Positions 18,786 through 26,796 are shown, numbered from the stretch's first letter. The stretch: DNA of 64,000 nucleotides from Variovorax paradoxus (GCF_024734665.1 NZ_CP102931.1:3904001-3968000); one strand, 5' to 3'. Notes: a model not told the origin generated them from the letters alone. A program made the numbers and translations.

Positions 18786-19982
18786 ATGCACACTTCTTCC
18801 AGCTTCTTTTCTCCCCTCGCCTCCTCATCCTGCGCAGCGCCCCAGCCGGCCCTGGCTCCGGCAGCAAGCCCCGGCAACATCAAGGTCGACCTTCTCGTCG
18901 TGGGCGCGAGCTTTGCGGGCCTGGCCTGTGCCCGGGCCGCGGCCCTGGCAGGCCTCAGCGTGATGGTGCTGGAGAAGAAGAGCAGTGCCGGCGCCAAGCT
19001 GCACACCACCGGCATCATCGTGAAGGACGCGGTCGACAGCGTGCCGTGGCTGGCCGAAGTGCCTGCGGCACTCGTGCGCCGTATCGAAGGGGTGCGGCTC
19101 TATGCGCCCAACATGCGCCATGTCGACCTGCATGCGCCGGGCTACTGGTTCTGGGCCACCGACGCGCCCGCCCTGCTCGACTGGATGGTCGGCTCTGCCT
19201 GCGCCAGCGGCGTCGACGTGCGGCTGGACACGCTGTTCGAGCAGGCGCTGTGGCTCAACGGCCGGTGGGAGGTGCCGGTGACGCAAGGGCCCTGCATCAC
19301 GGCCACCTACCTCGTGGGCGCTGACGGCCCCCACTCGCGCGTTGCCAAGGCGCTGGGCCTGTCGCGCAACACGCGCTTCCTCTACGGCATCGAGCACGAG
19401 TACCAGGGCGCGCGGATGGCGCCCGGCCTGCTGCATTGCTTCATCGACCGCAAGCTCGCGCCCGGCTACATCGGCTGGGCGCTCGACGGCGTCGGCGTTA
19501 GCCAGATCGGGCTGGCGCGCCGCATGGTGCACAACAGCGCGGGCGCGCTGAAGCTCGATCCGCTGCTGCGCAAGATTGCTTCGGTGGTCACGCCCGGCGA
19601 CGCTCCGCCGGTCGCGGTACGCGCGGGAATGATCCCGTGCGGCGGCGTGCTGCCGGTGGTAGCGCGCGAACGGGCCTTGCTGGTGGGCGATGCGGCGGGC
19701 ATGGTGTCGCCGGTGACGGCCGGCGGCATCCACACGGCACTGCTGCACGGGGAGCGCGCGGGCGAGGCGGTGGCGCGCTTCGTGCGCGGCGAGGCCGGCG
19801 ACCCGGCCACGTGGTTCGTTCGTGGCTACCCGGGCTTCCGGCTCAAGCGCGCGCTGCGCTGGGCCTTCGACCATTTCCAGACCGACTGGATGTTCAACCA
19901 CTTGCTGGGCACACCGCAGATGCGGCGGGTGGCGGAGCTCATCTACTTCCACCGCAAGGGTGGATCGTTGCCCAAGAGCTAG
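18786..19982 (+). CDS. FAD-dependent oxidoreductase, geranylgeranyl-reductase-like
   Basis: 398 residues. A Ser/Ala/Pro-rich stretch of about 30 residues precedes the FAD-binding Rossmann fold VDLLVVGASFAGLACARAAA, with its Gly-rich loop at 40-45. The acidic end of the second strand lies in VMVLEKK. LVGADGPHSRVAK and ERALLVGDAAGMVSPVTAGG are the second and third flavin motifs, typical of the geranylgeranyl reductase/PHBH-like group. It probably reduces or hydroxylates a lipid or aromatic substrate that cannot be named from sequence. It converges with rlmB, with 10 nt between stops, and a strong stem-loop lies just upstream. Confidence 0.82.
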   Translation: MHTSSSFFSPLASSSCAAPQPALAPAASPGNIKVDLLVVGASFAGLACARAAALAGLSVMVLEKKSSAGAKLHTTGIIVKDAVDSVPWLAEVPAALVRRIEGVRLYAPNMRHVDLHAPGYWFWATDAPALLDWMVGSACASGVDVRLDTLFEQALWLNGRWEVPVTQGPCITATYLVGADGPHSRVAKALGLSRNTRFLYGIEHEYQGARMAPGLLHCFIDRKLAPGYIGWALDGVGVSQIGLARRMVHNSAGALKLDPLLRKIASVVTPGDAPPVAVRAGMIPCGGVLPVVARERALLVGDAAGMVSPVTAGGIHTALLHGERAGEAVARFVRGEAGDPATWFVRGYPGFRLKRALRWAFDHFQTDWMFNHLLGTPQMRRVAELIYFHRKGGSLPKS

Positions 19983-19992
19983 AAAAAGACGC

Positions 19993-20739
19993 TCAGGCGC
20001 CGCGCTGCCGCATCGCCTCGTAGAGGCACACGCCGCTCGCCACCGAGACATTCAGGCTCTCGACCGCGCCGGCCATCGGAATGCTCACCAGCTCGTCGCA
20101 GGTCTTTCGCGTGAGCTGCCGCATGCCTTCGCCTTCGGCGCCCAGCACCAGCGCCAGGGGACGCTTGAAGTCGCTCTGGTAAATGGTGCCCGGCGCATCG
20201 TCGCTGGTGCCCACGCACCAGATGTTGCGTTCCTTGAGTTCGTTCAGGGTGCGCGCGAGGTTGGTGACCATGAAGTACGGCACAGTCTCGGCCGCGCCGC
20301 TCGCCACCTTGGCCACGGTGGCGTTGATGCCGGCCGCGTGGTCCTTGGGGGCGATGACCGCATGCGCGCCGGCACCGTCGGCCACGCGCAGGCAGGCACC
20401 GAGGTTGTGCGGGTCGGTCACGCCGTCGAGCACCAGCAGCAGGGGCACGGTGCCGGCCTCTTCGAGGCCTTCGAGCAGTTCGTCGAGCGAGCGGACCTGG
20501 GCCACGGGTTCGACCCGCGCTACCACGCCCTGATGGCCGTGGCTGCCGCTGAGCTTGGACAGCCGCAGGCCGTCGGCCTCGACCAGCCGCACACCGGCCT
20601 CCTGCGCACGCGCAATGAACTGTTTCATGCGCGCATCGCGCCGGCTGGCGTCGAACATCACTTCGAGCACCGATTTAGGCGCGGTCTTGATGCGCACGCC
20701 CACGGCATGGAAGCCGAAGATCACTTTGGGGGAAGACAT
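19993..20739 (-). CDS. rlmB: 23S rRNA (guanosine-2251-2'-O)-methyltransferase
   Basis: 248 residues, the usual length of this SPOUT-class (TrmH-type) enzyme. The N-terminal substrate-binding domain begins VIFGFHAVGVRIKTAPKSV. The SPOUT domain carries LLLVLDGVTDPHNLGACLRVA, KVASGAAETVPYFMV, LALVLGAEGEGMR and the C-terminal knot VSIPMAGAVESLNVSVASGV. It methylates the ribose of G2251 in the peptidyl-transferase P loop. It is last in a minus-strand run after the membrane protein at 20782, 42 nt away. Confidence 0.95.
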   Translation of the reverse strand: MSSPKVIFGFHAVGVRIKTAPKSVLEVMFDASRRDARMKQFIARAQEAGVRLVEADGLRLSKLSGSHGHQGVVARVEPVAQVRSLDELLEGLEEAGTVPLLLVLDGVTDPHNLGACLRVADGAGAHAVIAPKDHAAGINATVAKVASGAAETVPYFMVTNLARTLNELKERNIWCVGTSDDAPGTIYQSDFKRPLALVLGAEGEGMRQLTRKTCDELVSIPMAGAVESLNVSVASGVCLYEAMRQRGA

Positions 20740-20781
20740 CCCTGGATTATCCCTACCCCGGGGCCTGCCCCTTTCGCGTGG

Positions 20782-21765
20782 TCAGGCGATCGGCAAACCA
20801 CTGAGCGCGCGGGTGCGCTCATCGTGCAGTTCCTGCACAGCCAACGCGCTCGGATGCACCTTCGCGCCGTTGCCCACGCTCTCCAGGTACTGGCAGGCCG
20901 CATGGCCCTCGGCTGCCTTTTCGTAGCGCGCGATCCAGGCGTCGCGCGCAGGCAGCTTCTCGGGCGACACCGGCCATATGCCCGGCTGGGGCCGCATGTG
21001 TTCGCCGATGCCGATGCGCCAGGGCTTGGCGCTCACCCGGGCACGAAAGCATTTCTGGTTGCGGCACATGCGTGCGTAGACCTTGTCGACGCCCATTGCA
21101 TGAAAGCAGTCGGCCACCGCGGTGTCGGCCGGATCGAAGACATCGTGCATCGCCAGCACCCGGAAGCCCGCGGGCGTGCGATAGATGCGCAGATGCCAGT
21201 CGGGGTGCTGCTGCATGAAGCGCCCGATGCGCTCGGCCGCCCGCTTCTCGGGCGCAGGGTTGCCGCTGTGCTCGCCACGCTTCTTGCGCTGGCCGATGAC
21301 CCAGGCCACGACGAAGACCACGATGCCCGCGATCAGCCCGCCCAGCCAGGTCTTGGCAGCCCAGCCGCCGACCACCCCGGCGATCAGCGCCGGCACCAGC
21401 GCAAAGCCGAACACGCTGCCGCGCAAGGGCTCCTCGAAGTCGATGTCGACGAACAGCACGTCGGGCGTGTTGAGGCAGCGCGCGCCGTAGGTGTTGCGCG
21501 TGATGACGGTGTCGCCCTGGCGCTCGACGATTTCCTCGCGGATCGGCATGCCGTCGGCGCCGTTGTAGGGCATCTTGCGTTCGCGGCGCTCGAGCTTCTC
21601 GCCCTTGTGGACGATGCGGTCGAAGGCATCGCGCGTGCGCTGGTCGGCGTGCGCCTGCGCGGCCAGCGGGCTCTCGTCGGACCAGCCGAAGCGGCGCACG
21701 GTGAACTGCTTGCCGCCCACGCTCTCCTGGATACGGCCTTCGGCCCAGAACTGGGGAACGATCAT
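20782..21765 (-). CDS. membrane protein of unknown function with FVDIDFEE and RTPAGFR motifs
   Basis: 327 residues from ATG 21765, supported by GGAAAGG upstream. Residues ~1-115 are soluble and end in DVLFVDIDFEEPLRG. Two hydrophobic helices follow (FGFALVPALIAGVVGGWAA and LGGLIAGIVVFVVAWVIG). After a basic loop the C-terminal cytosolic part contains WHLRIYRTPAGFRVLAMHD, a Cys pair in ARMCRNQKCFRAR, and EHMRPQPGIWP. The DxD followed by RTP.GFR vaguely recalls archaeo-eukaryotic primase motifs, but the usual His is missing, so this is only a suggestion. It starts 4 nt after the L7/L12-like gene and is probably co-transcribed with it. Confidence 0.72.
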   Translation of the reverse strand: MIVPQFWAEGRIQESVGGKQFTVRRFGWSDESPLAAQAHADQRTRDAFDRIVHKGEKLERRERKMPYNGADGMPIREEIVERQGDTVITRNTYGARCLNTPDVLFVDIDFEEPLRGSVFGFALVPALIAGVVGGWAAKTWLGGLIAGIVVFVVAWVIGQRKKRGEHSGNPAPEKRAAERIGRFMQQHPDWHLRIYRTPAGFRVLAMHDVFDPADTAVADCFHAMGVDKVYARMCRNQKCFRARVSAKPWRIGIGEHMRPQPGIWPVSPEKLPARDAWIARYEKAAEGHAACQYLESVGNGAKVHPSALAVQELHDERTRALSGLPIA

Positions 21766-21769
21766 CGAC

Positions 21770-22261
21770 TCAAGCCTTTCCGGCAATCAACAACCAGGCC
21801 ATGACCGCCGCCAGCACGATGATCAACGCCGGCAGCCATTTGTAGCCGTCGCCATGTACGCGGCCCGGTTCGTCCATCGGGCGGCGGGGCATGTGCTGGG
21901 TCAGGGGGCTGAAACTTCCGAGCGCCGGGTCGTCATGGTTGTCGACCAGCCGCTTGGCCGCAGACAGGCTCAGGCCCGTGGCTTCGCGCGTGAGGCGGAT
22001 GGCCTCGATCTTGTTGCCCTGCGCCAGGGCTGCGAGTGCGATGGAGGGCATGGAGGCGAAGCCGCGGTCCTGCATGGCGGCGGCAGGCGCACCGCGTCCG
22101 CGGGCATCGCCTTCCCCTCGCTCCAGCCTGTCGGCGTAGCGATCGACAGCGTCCTTGGCCGACTTGAGGTCCACGCCCGTGCGGGCGCGCACGATCTTGA
22201 TGGCCTCGATCATCCTGCCGCGCTGCAGCGCCAGGGCGGCGTCGGGCGGAAGCTCCTCCAT
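21770..22261 (-). CDS. tail-anchored protein with two L7/L12 C-terminal-like motifs
   Basis: 163 residues with CAGGAGA upstream of ATG 22261. Two copies of a motif matching the factor-binding helix-turn of ribosomal stalk protein L7/L12 are present: residues 16-40 (MIEAIKIVRARTGVDLKSAK) and 83-107 (KIEAIRLTREATGLSLSAAK). The bacterial L7/L12 equivalent reads VAVIKAVRGATGLGLKEAK. A Gly/Ala-rich linker separates them. A single hydrophobic helix (WLPALIIVLAAVMAWLLIAG) at the very C terminus should anchor it in the inner membrane with the motifs facing the cytoplasm. It cannot be a ribosomal stalk protein itself. Function unknown; neighbours are ybbA upstream and a membrane protein downstream. 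Confidence 0.8.
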   Translation of the reverse strand: MEELPPDAALALQRGRMIEAIKIVRARTGVDLKSAKDAVDRYADRLERGEGDARGRGAPAAAMQDRGFASMPSIALAALAQGNKIEAIRLTREATGLSLSAAKRLVDNHDDPALGSFSPLTQHMPRRPMDEPGRVHGDGYKWLPALIIVLAAVMAWLLIAGKA

Positions 22262-22281
22262 GAATATCTCCTGTGTGGCTG

Positions 22282-22304
22282 GCTATTTACTTATGTTTAA
22301 TAGC
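22282..22304. promoter_or_regulatory. AT-rich inverted repeat between ybbA and the L7/L12-like gene
   Basis: GCTATT at 22282-22287 and AATAGC at 22299-22304 are exact reverse complements with an 11-nt AT-rich centre. The site lies in the 55-nt gap downstream of ybbA and about 20 nt upstream of the L7/L12-like start. It could be a regulator site, a -10-rich promoter or a weak terminator; the sequence does not decide. Confidence 0.3.
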
Positions 22305-22316
22305 TTATTGCGCTTG

Positions 22317-23027
22317 TCAGGCGGGCGCCAGAGCCACTTTTTCATTAAGTGCGACACGACCGGCCTCGATGGTGATGCGTCGCTCGCATCGGGCTGCGAT
22401 GCCCCGGTCGTGGGTGACGAGCACGAGCGTGGTGCCGAGCTCGCGATTGAGGTCGAACATCAGCCGCATCACCTGCTCACCGGTGGCGAAGTCGAGGCTG
22501 CCGGTGGGCTCGTCGGCCAGCAGCAGCGCCGGTTGCACCACGAAGGCACGGGCCAGCGCCACACGCTGCTGCTCGCCGCCCGAGAGCACCTTGGGGTAGT
22601 GCCCGAGCCGCTGGCCGAGGCCGACGCGGCCGAGCATTTCGGTGGCCGCCTTGCGCGCATCTTTTCGGTTGGCCAGCTCCAGCGGGAGCATCACGTTTTC
22701 GAGCGCGCTCAGGTTGCCCAGCAGCTGGAAGCTCTGGAACACGAAGCCCACGCGCTGCGCGCGCACGGCGGCGCGCTCGTCCTCGTCGATGGCGAAGATG
22801 TCTTCGCCGGCGATGCGCACCGTGCCGCGCGTTGGTGTGTCTAGCCCCGCGATGATCGAGAGCAGGGTGCTCTTGCCGGAGCCCGAGGCGCCGACGATGG
22901 CCGCGGTTTCCCGCGCGCCGAGGGTGAAATCGATGTCCTGCAGAATGTCCAGCGTGCCGGCCGAATCGGTGACGGACTTGAAGACATGCTCGACGGCGAC
23001 AATTGCATCAGACGGGGGTTGGGACAT
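22317..23027 (-). CDS. ybbA: ABC transporter ATP-binding protein, YbbA/LolD type
   Basis: 236 residues, full length. Walker A is GASGSGKST (about 46-54), the signature is LSGGEQQRVALARA, Walker B is LLLADEPTGSLD and the switch is LVTHD. The GFVFQSFQLLGNLSALENVM stretch places it in the MacB/LolD/YbbA subgroup, which powers lipoprotein or hydrophobic-molecule extraction with an FtsX-like permease. It diverges from the tesA-like esterase gene, as in enterobacteria, which supports the ybbA name. No ybbP permease gene follows; the next gene is the L7/L12-like protein, so its membrane partner must lie elsewhere. Confidence 0.9.
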   Translation of the reverse strand: MSQPPSDAIVAVEHVFKSVTDSAGTLDILQDIDFTLGARETAAIVGASGSGKSTLLSIIAGLDTPTRGTVRIAGEDIFAIDEDERAAVRAQRVGFVFQSFQLLGNLSALENVMLPLELANRKDARKAATEMLGRVGLGQRLGHYPKVLSGGEQQRVALARAFVVQPALLLADEPTGSLDFATGEQVMRLMFDLNRELGTTLVLVTHDRGIAARCERRITIEAGRVALNEKVALAPA

Positions 23028-23042
23028 GGAAAGGCTTTGGTT

Positions 23043-23708
23043 TTGAATCGACGTGACTTTATCTTGACCACCGCCGCGCTCGGCAGCGCGGGGCTATGGA
23101 CGACCGCGGCGCAGGCCCAGGCTCAGGCCCAGGTACCGATGGCTGGCAAGCCGGTGATCCTGGTGCTCGGCGATTCGCTGAGTGCAGAGTACGGCCTCAA
23201 GCGCGGCGAAGGCTGGGTACCCTTGCTGGAAAAAAGGCTTGCGCAGCAGAAGATCGCGGCCACCGTGGTCAACGCCAGCATCAGCGGCGACACCAGCTCC
23301 GGCGGGCGCTCGCGCCTTGCCTCGCTGCTCGCACAGCACAAGCCCAGCCACGTGGTGCTGGAGCTCGGCGCCAACGACGCGCTGCGCGGCCTGCCACTCT
23401 CGGACACCGAAAGCAACCTGATGCAGATCACCAAGGCCGCGCAGGCTGCGGGCGCAAAGGTGCTGATCGTCGGCATCCAGGTGCCGCCGAACTACGGCGG
23501 CGACTACACGCGGCGCTTCGAGGCGGTGTTCTCCAAGGTAGCGGGCGCGACCAAGTCCGCGCTCGTGCCCTTCCTGCTCAAGGGCGTGGCCGATGCGCCC
23601 GATGCGCTCTCGCTGTTCCAGGCCGACCGCATCCACCCGACCGCCGCGGCACAGCCTCAACTGCTGGACAACGTCTGGCCCGAGCTGCGCAAGCTGCTGC
23701 CGAAATAA
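23043..23708 (+). CDS. tesA: arylesterase / lysophospholipase, SGNH hydrolase (TesA-like)
   Basis: 221 residues from TTG 23043, with GGAAAGG 8 nt upstream and overlapping the start region of divergent ybbA; TTG 23037 is an alternative. The N terminus NRRDFILTTAALGSAGLW followed by TTAAQAQA looks like a twin-arginine export signal. SGNH blocks are GDSLSAEYG (nucleophile Ser), the Gly in SISGDTSSGG, GANDALRG, and DRIHPTAAAQ with the catalytic Asp and His. The enzyme hydrolyses esters or thioesters of lipids in the periplasm. A strong bidirectional hairpin follows 5 nt after the stop. Confidence 0.9.
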   Translation: MNRRDFILTTAALGSAGLWTTAAQAQAQAQVPMAGKPVILVLGDSLSAEYGLKRGEGWVPLLEKRLAQQKIAATVVNASISGDTSSGGRSRLASLLAQHKPSHVVLELGANDALRGLPLSDTESNLMQITKAAQAAGAKVLIVGIQVPPNYGGDYTRRFEAVFSKVAGATKSALVPFLLKGVADAPDALSLFQADRIHPTAAAQPQLLDNVWPELRKLLPK

Positions 23709-23713
23709 AAAAA

Positions 23714-23739
23714 CCGCCGCAGGCGCAGGCCTGCGGCGG
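23714..23739. terminator. hairpin terminator between tesA and the small Lys-rich gene
   Basis: CCGCCGCAGGC pairs with GCCTGCGGCGG around a 4-nt loop (11-bp stem, 23714-23739). On the plus side it is preceded by a run of A (AATAAAAAAA ending at 23713), which is a U-run for minus-strand transcripts, so it is a strong intrinsic terminator for the gene at 23767-23970. For tesA the 3' flank is CTTCTTG, a weaker signal. Confidence 0.85.
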
Positions 23740-23766
23740 CTTCTTGATGGGTACGCCAGGAGCGGA

Positions 23767-23970
23767 TCAACCGTTCTTGGTGGGCAACTCGGGCACCGTG
23801 GGTGGATCGCGTTCGAGCGAGGCCACGTCGGTTTCCGGGTCTCCGGGGGCCAAGCCGTCGCTGCTCGGATTGAGTTTGCGGTTCGCCTTTTCCCGGAGCT
23901 TTTCTTCCTTCTTCTTCTTCTTGGCCAGCTCTTTCTGGCGCTTCTCGTAGCCGTAATTGGGTGTTGCCAC
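23767..23970 (-). CDS. small highly charged protein
   Basis: 67 residues. The N terminus MATPNYGYEKRQKELAKKKK is followed by further Lys/Glu-rich helix to about residue 30. An acidic, Pro-rich tail (DGLAPGDPETDVASLERDPP) ends the protein. Basic first half and acidic second half give a strongly bipolar, probably mostly disordered protein. The start MATPNYGYEKRQKELA is one I recall from small conserved hypothetical proteins of Burkholderiales; no function is known. It has its own strong terminator. Confidence 0.8.
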   Translation of the reverse strand: MATPNYGYEKRQKELAKKKKKEEKLREKANRKLNPSSDGLAPGDPETDVASLERDPPTVPELPTKNG

Positions 23971-24084
23971 TGCTTCTCCTTGGGCGAGGCAGTCAGGGTG
24001 ACTGCGCGTGGCCTACTGTAAGCGATAACGGTGCAGTCCCAAGACGGTACCCAATGACGCTCCCAGAGAGCGAGAAGCGATTTT

Positions 24085-25278
24085 TTACATCCGCGCCAGC
24101 GCCTGCTGCAAGTCGGCGCGCAGGTCCTCCACGTCTTCAAGGCCGATCGAAAAACGAACGAGCGTTCCCTTGTAAGGCCAGCGCGCCACAGAGGCATCGC
24201 GCATCAAGCCGATGTCGTACGGCACCACCAGGCTGATGGGGCCGCCCCACGAATAGCCGAGGCGAAAAAGCTGCAGGCTGTCGCAGAAGCGGTCGACCTG
24301 CTCGGTGCTGTAGCGCTCGTCGAACACGACCGAGAACAGGCCTGCGGCCAGGTTGGTCTCACCACACAGCGCGCGCCAGTGCACGTGCCCGGGCGAGTCT
24401 TCGAGCGCGGGGTGCAGCACCTGCGCGATCTCGTCGCAGCCGTTGAGCCAGCCGGCCAGTTCGCGCGCCGCACGGTCGTGCGCGGCATAGCGCAGCGCGA
24501 TGCTGGGCAGCGAACGCAGCAGCGTCTCGACATCGCCCACGCCGATGCCGAAGCCCATGCGCATGTGCGTGAGCTTGAGCGCGCGATGCAGCCGCTCGTC
24601 GCGCGTGATCACGCTGCCCATGAGCACGTCGCCGCCGCCGCTCGGGTACTTGGTGAGCGCATGCACCGAGATGTCGACGCCCTGCCCGCTGTCGTTGAAG
24701 TCGAAAGGCGCAAAGGCCAGGCCCGCGCCCCAGGTGTTGTCAAGCGCGGTCATCACACCCCGCGCGCGGCAGACGTTGACGAGGGCGGGCAGGTCGGGAA
24801 ACTCCATCGTCACCGAGCCCGCCGCCTCGACCCAGACCAGCCGCGTGCGCTCCGACAGCTTGGCCGCGAGGTCGGCCGGATTCATCGCGTCGTACATGCG
24901 GTGTGTGATGCCGAAATTCGCCAGCTCACCGGTGGCCAGCGCCTTGTTGGGGCCGTAGGCGTTGTCGGGAATCAGCACCTCGTCGCCGGTCTTGAGAAAG
25001 GCGAACGACACCAGCGAGATGGCCGCCAGCCCGCTGGGCACGAGCAGGCATTCGGTGCCGCCTTCGAGCGTGGCCAGGCGCTCTTCCAGCGTGAAGGTGG
25101 TGGGAGTGCCGTGCAGGCCGTAGGTGTAGCCGGCTTTGGTGCGCCAGTCGCGCGCGCGCATGGCGGCCACGTCGGCGAAGAACACGGTCGATGCCTTGAA
25201 CACGCCGGGCTGCGGCGCGGCGAAGGTGGCGGGCGGGACGTAGGGGTGGTGGATCAGGGTCGTGGAAGGCTTGCTCAT
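24085..25278 (-). CDS. metC: cystathionine beta-lyase (PLP-dependent, Cys/Met metabolism)
   Basis: 397 residues, typical length of the trans-sulfuration family. The PLP Lys210 lies in HALTKYPSGGGD, and the Asp that contacts the ring nitrogen is Asp180 in ALDNTWGAG. YTYGLHGTPTTFTLEERLA (about 51-69) and CLLVPSGLAAISL are the tetramer and phosphate-binding motifs. The C-terminal LVRFSIGLEDVEDLRADL is conserved. It probably cleaves cystathionine to homocysteine, pyruvate and ammonia, although related lyases cannot be excluded. A short CGCTC/GAGCG hairpin lies just downstream (24058-24072) without a U-run on this strand. It diverges from an AraC-type regulator. Confidence 0.88.
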   Translation of the reverse strand: MSKPSTTLIHHPYVPPATFAAPQPGVFKASTVFFADVAAMRARDWRTKAGYTYGLHGTPTTFTLEERLATLEGGTECLLVPSGLAAISLVSFAFLKTGDEVLIPDNAYGPNKALATGELANFGITHRMYDAMNPADLAAKLSERTRLVWVEAAGSVTMEFPDLPALVNVCRARGVMTALDNTWGAGLAFAPFDFNDSGQGVDISVHALTKYPSGGGDVLMGSVITRDERLHRALKLTHMRMGFGIGVGDVETLLRSLPSIALRYAAHDRAARELAGWLNGCDEIAQVLHPALEDSPGHVHWRALCGETNLAAGLFSVVFDERYSTEQVDRFCDSLQLFRLGYSWGGPISLVVPYDIGLMRDASVARWPYKGTLVRFSIGLEDVEDLRADLQQALARM

Positions 25279-25367
25279 GGAGCGATGCTAGCGCGAGCGT
25301 CGCATCCGGGGATTTCGCGGGCGCGGTGATTGCGTCGCGTGGCGGCTCGGCAGACACTTCCCGCGTC

Positions 25368-26216
25368 ATGCAGCTGACCCGACCACCCTCCCCCCATCTG
25401 CGCCCCTTCGTGCGGCTGCTGTGGGCCTCCGCGCCCGATGGGCCGCACGAGGGGCGGCCGGGCGCGCGCGAACACGTGCTCCCCACAGGTGGGATGCATC
25501 TCGTGTTCCGGCTTTCGGGGCCGCCGCTGCGCCTGTTCCAGGACGATGCCGATGCGCGGGGCTTCACGGTGGGCCATGCCATGGTGGGCGGAGCCCGCTC
25601 GGCGTTCTTCGTGCGCGACGTGTCGGTGCAAACGCGCTCGGTGGGCGCCATGCTGCAGCCTGGCGCGGCCAAGGCGCTGCTCGGTGTACCCGAGGACGCG
25701 CTGGCCGACCGCCACACATCGCTGGACGCGCTCTGGGGCGCGGACGCTGACTTCGCGTTGGAGCAACTCCACGGCACCGACTCGCTGACGCGGCAACTCG
25801 CGATCGCCGATGCCCTGCTGGGCGCACGCCTTGCCGCCTCCGCCATGCACGGACTGCATCCCGCAGTGGCGCAGGCGCTGGCGCGCATGTCCGACGCCAG
25901 CGCCAATAGCGACGATGCGCAAGCCGGCGCCATCCGCGAGCTGGTGAAGCAAAGCGGCTACAGCCACCGGCGCTTCATCGCGCTGTTCCGCGGCATGACC
26001 GGCCTGGCACCCAAGCAGTACGCGCGGATGCTGCGCTTCGACCGCGTGATCGGGCAGTTCGCCATGGACCCCACCCAGCCCTGGGTCGATCTCGCGCTGC
26101 AGGCCGGCTACAGCGACCAGGCGCACTTCAACCGCGACTTCCTGGCCATCGCCGGTATGTCACCGCAGGCGTATCGGCGGGCAGCACCAGCATCGTCCCG
26201 GCATGTGCGAATCTGA
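25368..26216 (+). CDS. AraC-family transcriptional regulator
   Basis: 282 residues from ATG 25368 (MQLTRPPSPHLRPFVRLLWA). The N-terminal ~150 residues match the DUF6597-type sensing domain, with VLPTGGMHLVFRLSG and GAMLQPGAAKALLGV. The C-terminal part has both AraC helix-turn-helix motifs: IRELVKQSGYSHRRFIALFR and LALQAGYSDQAHFNRDFLAI, ending in GMSPQAYRR. It diverges from metC (89-nt gap) and lies upstream of a VOC protein gene, so it may regulate either. The effector is unknown. Confidence 0.9.
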   Translation: MQLTRPPSPHLRPFVRLLWASAPDGPHEGRPGAREHVLPTGGMHLVFRLSGPPLRLFQDDADARGFTVGHAMVGGARSAFFVRDVSVQTRSVGAMLQPGAAKALLGVPEDALADRHTSLDALWGADADFALEQLHGTDSLTRQLAIADALLGARLAASAMHGLHPAVAQALARMSDASANSDDAQAGAIRELVKQSGYSHRRFIALFRGMTGLAPKQYARMLRFDRVIGQFAMDPTQPWVDLALQAGYSDQAHFNRDFLAIAGMSPQAYRRAAPASSRHVRI

Positions 26217-26306
26217 CTACTCACCCGCAGGTCAAATTTGTTCAAGACCTGGAAAGCACCGGCCACCAGAATCGCGCCTATCTCATCAAACAGACCGGAC
26301 AAAACC

Positions 26307-26756
26307 ATGGCCATCCACGAGCTGTTTCCGTACCTCTGCGTCCACGATGCCGGCGCAGCCATCGAGTTCTATTGCAAGGTCTTCGAGGTGAAGGAAATCT
26401 TTCGCCTGACCGAGCCGAGCGGCCGCATCGGCCATGCGGAGCTGGACTTCAACAATGGCGCGATCCTGATGATCTCGGACGAATTCGCCGAGTTCAACAT
26501 CCACAGCGCGAAGACGCTGGGCGGCACGGCCGTCACGCTGCACCTGCACGTGGACGATGCCGACGCGGTGGTGGCGCGCGCGGTCGCCACGGGCGCCACG
26601 CTGGACATGGCCCCGCAGGATCAGTTTTATGGAGAACGTTCCGGCGTCTTTCACGACCCCTTCGGCCATCGCTGGAACGTGGGGCACAGCATCGAGAAGC
26701 TGACGCCGGAAGAAATGCAGCGGCGCTACACCGCGATGCTCAGCGACGCAGGGTGA
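26307..26756 (+). CDS. VOC-family (glyoxalase/PhnB-like) protein
   Basis: 149 residues from ATG 26307. LFPYLCVHDAGAAIEFYCKV at the start, IGHAELDFNNGAILMISDE, LHLHVDDADAVVARAV and GVFHDPFGHRWNVG match the paired beta-alpha-beta-beta-beta modules of the PhnB/YdfO-like VOC superfamily. These proteins bind metals and small molecules, in some cases fosfomycin-like or bleomycin-like compounds; the function of this one is unknown. It follows the AraC gene by 90 nt. It is convergent with the phosphoribosyltransferase gene. Confidence 0.88.
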   Translation: MAIHELFPYLCVHDAGAAIEFYCKVFEVKEIFRLTEPSGRIGHAELDFNNGAILMISDEFAEFNIHSAKTLGGTAVTLHLHVDDADAVVARAVATGATLDMAPQDQFYGERSGVFHDPFGHRWNVGHSIEKLTPEEMQRRYTAMLSDAG

Positions 26757-26796
26757 GCCGGCGGCGCTGCTTATTGCCGAAGGGTCGGCCGATGGA

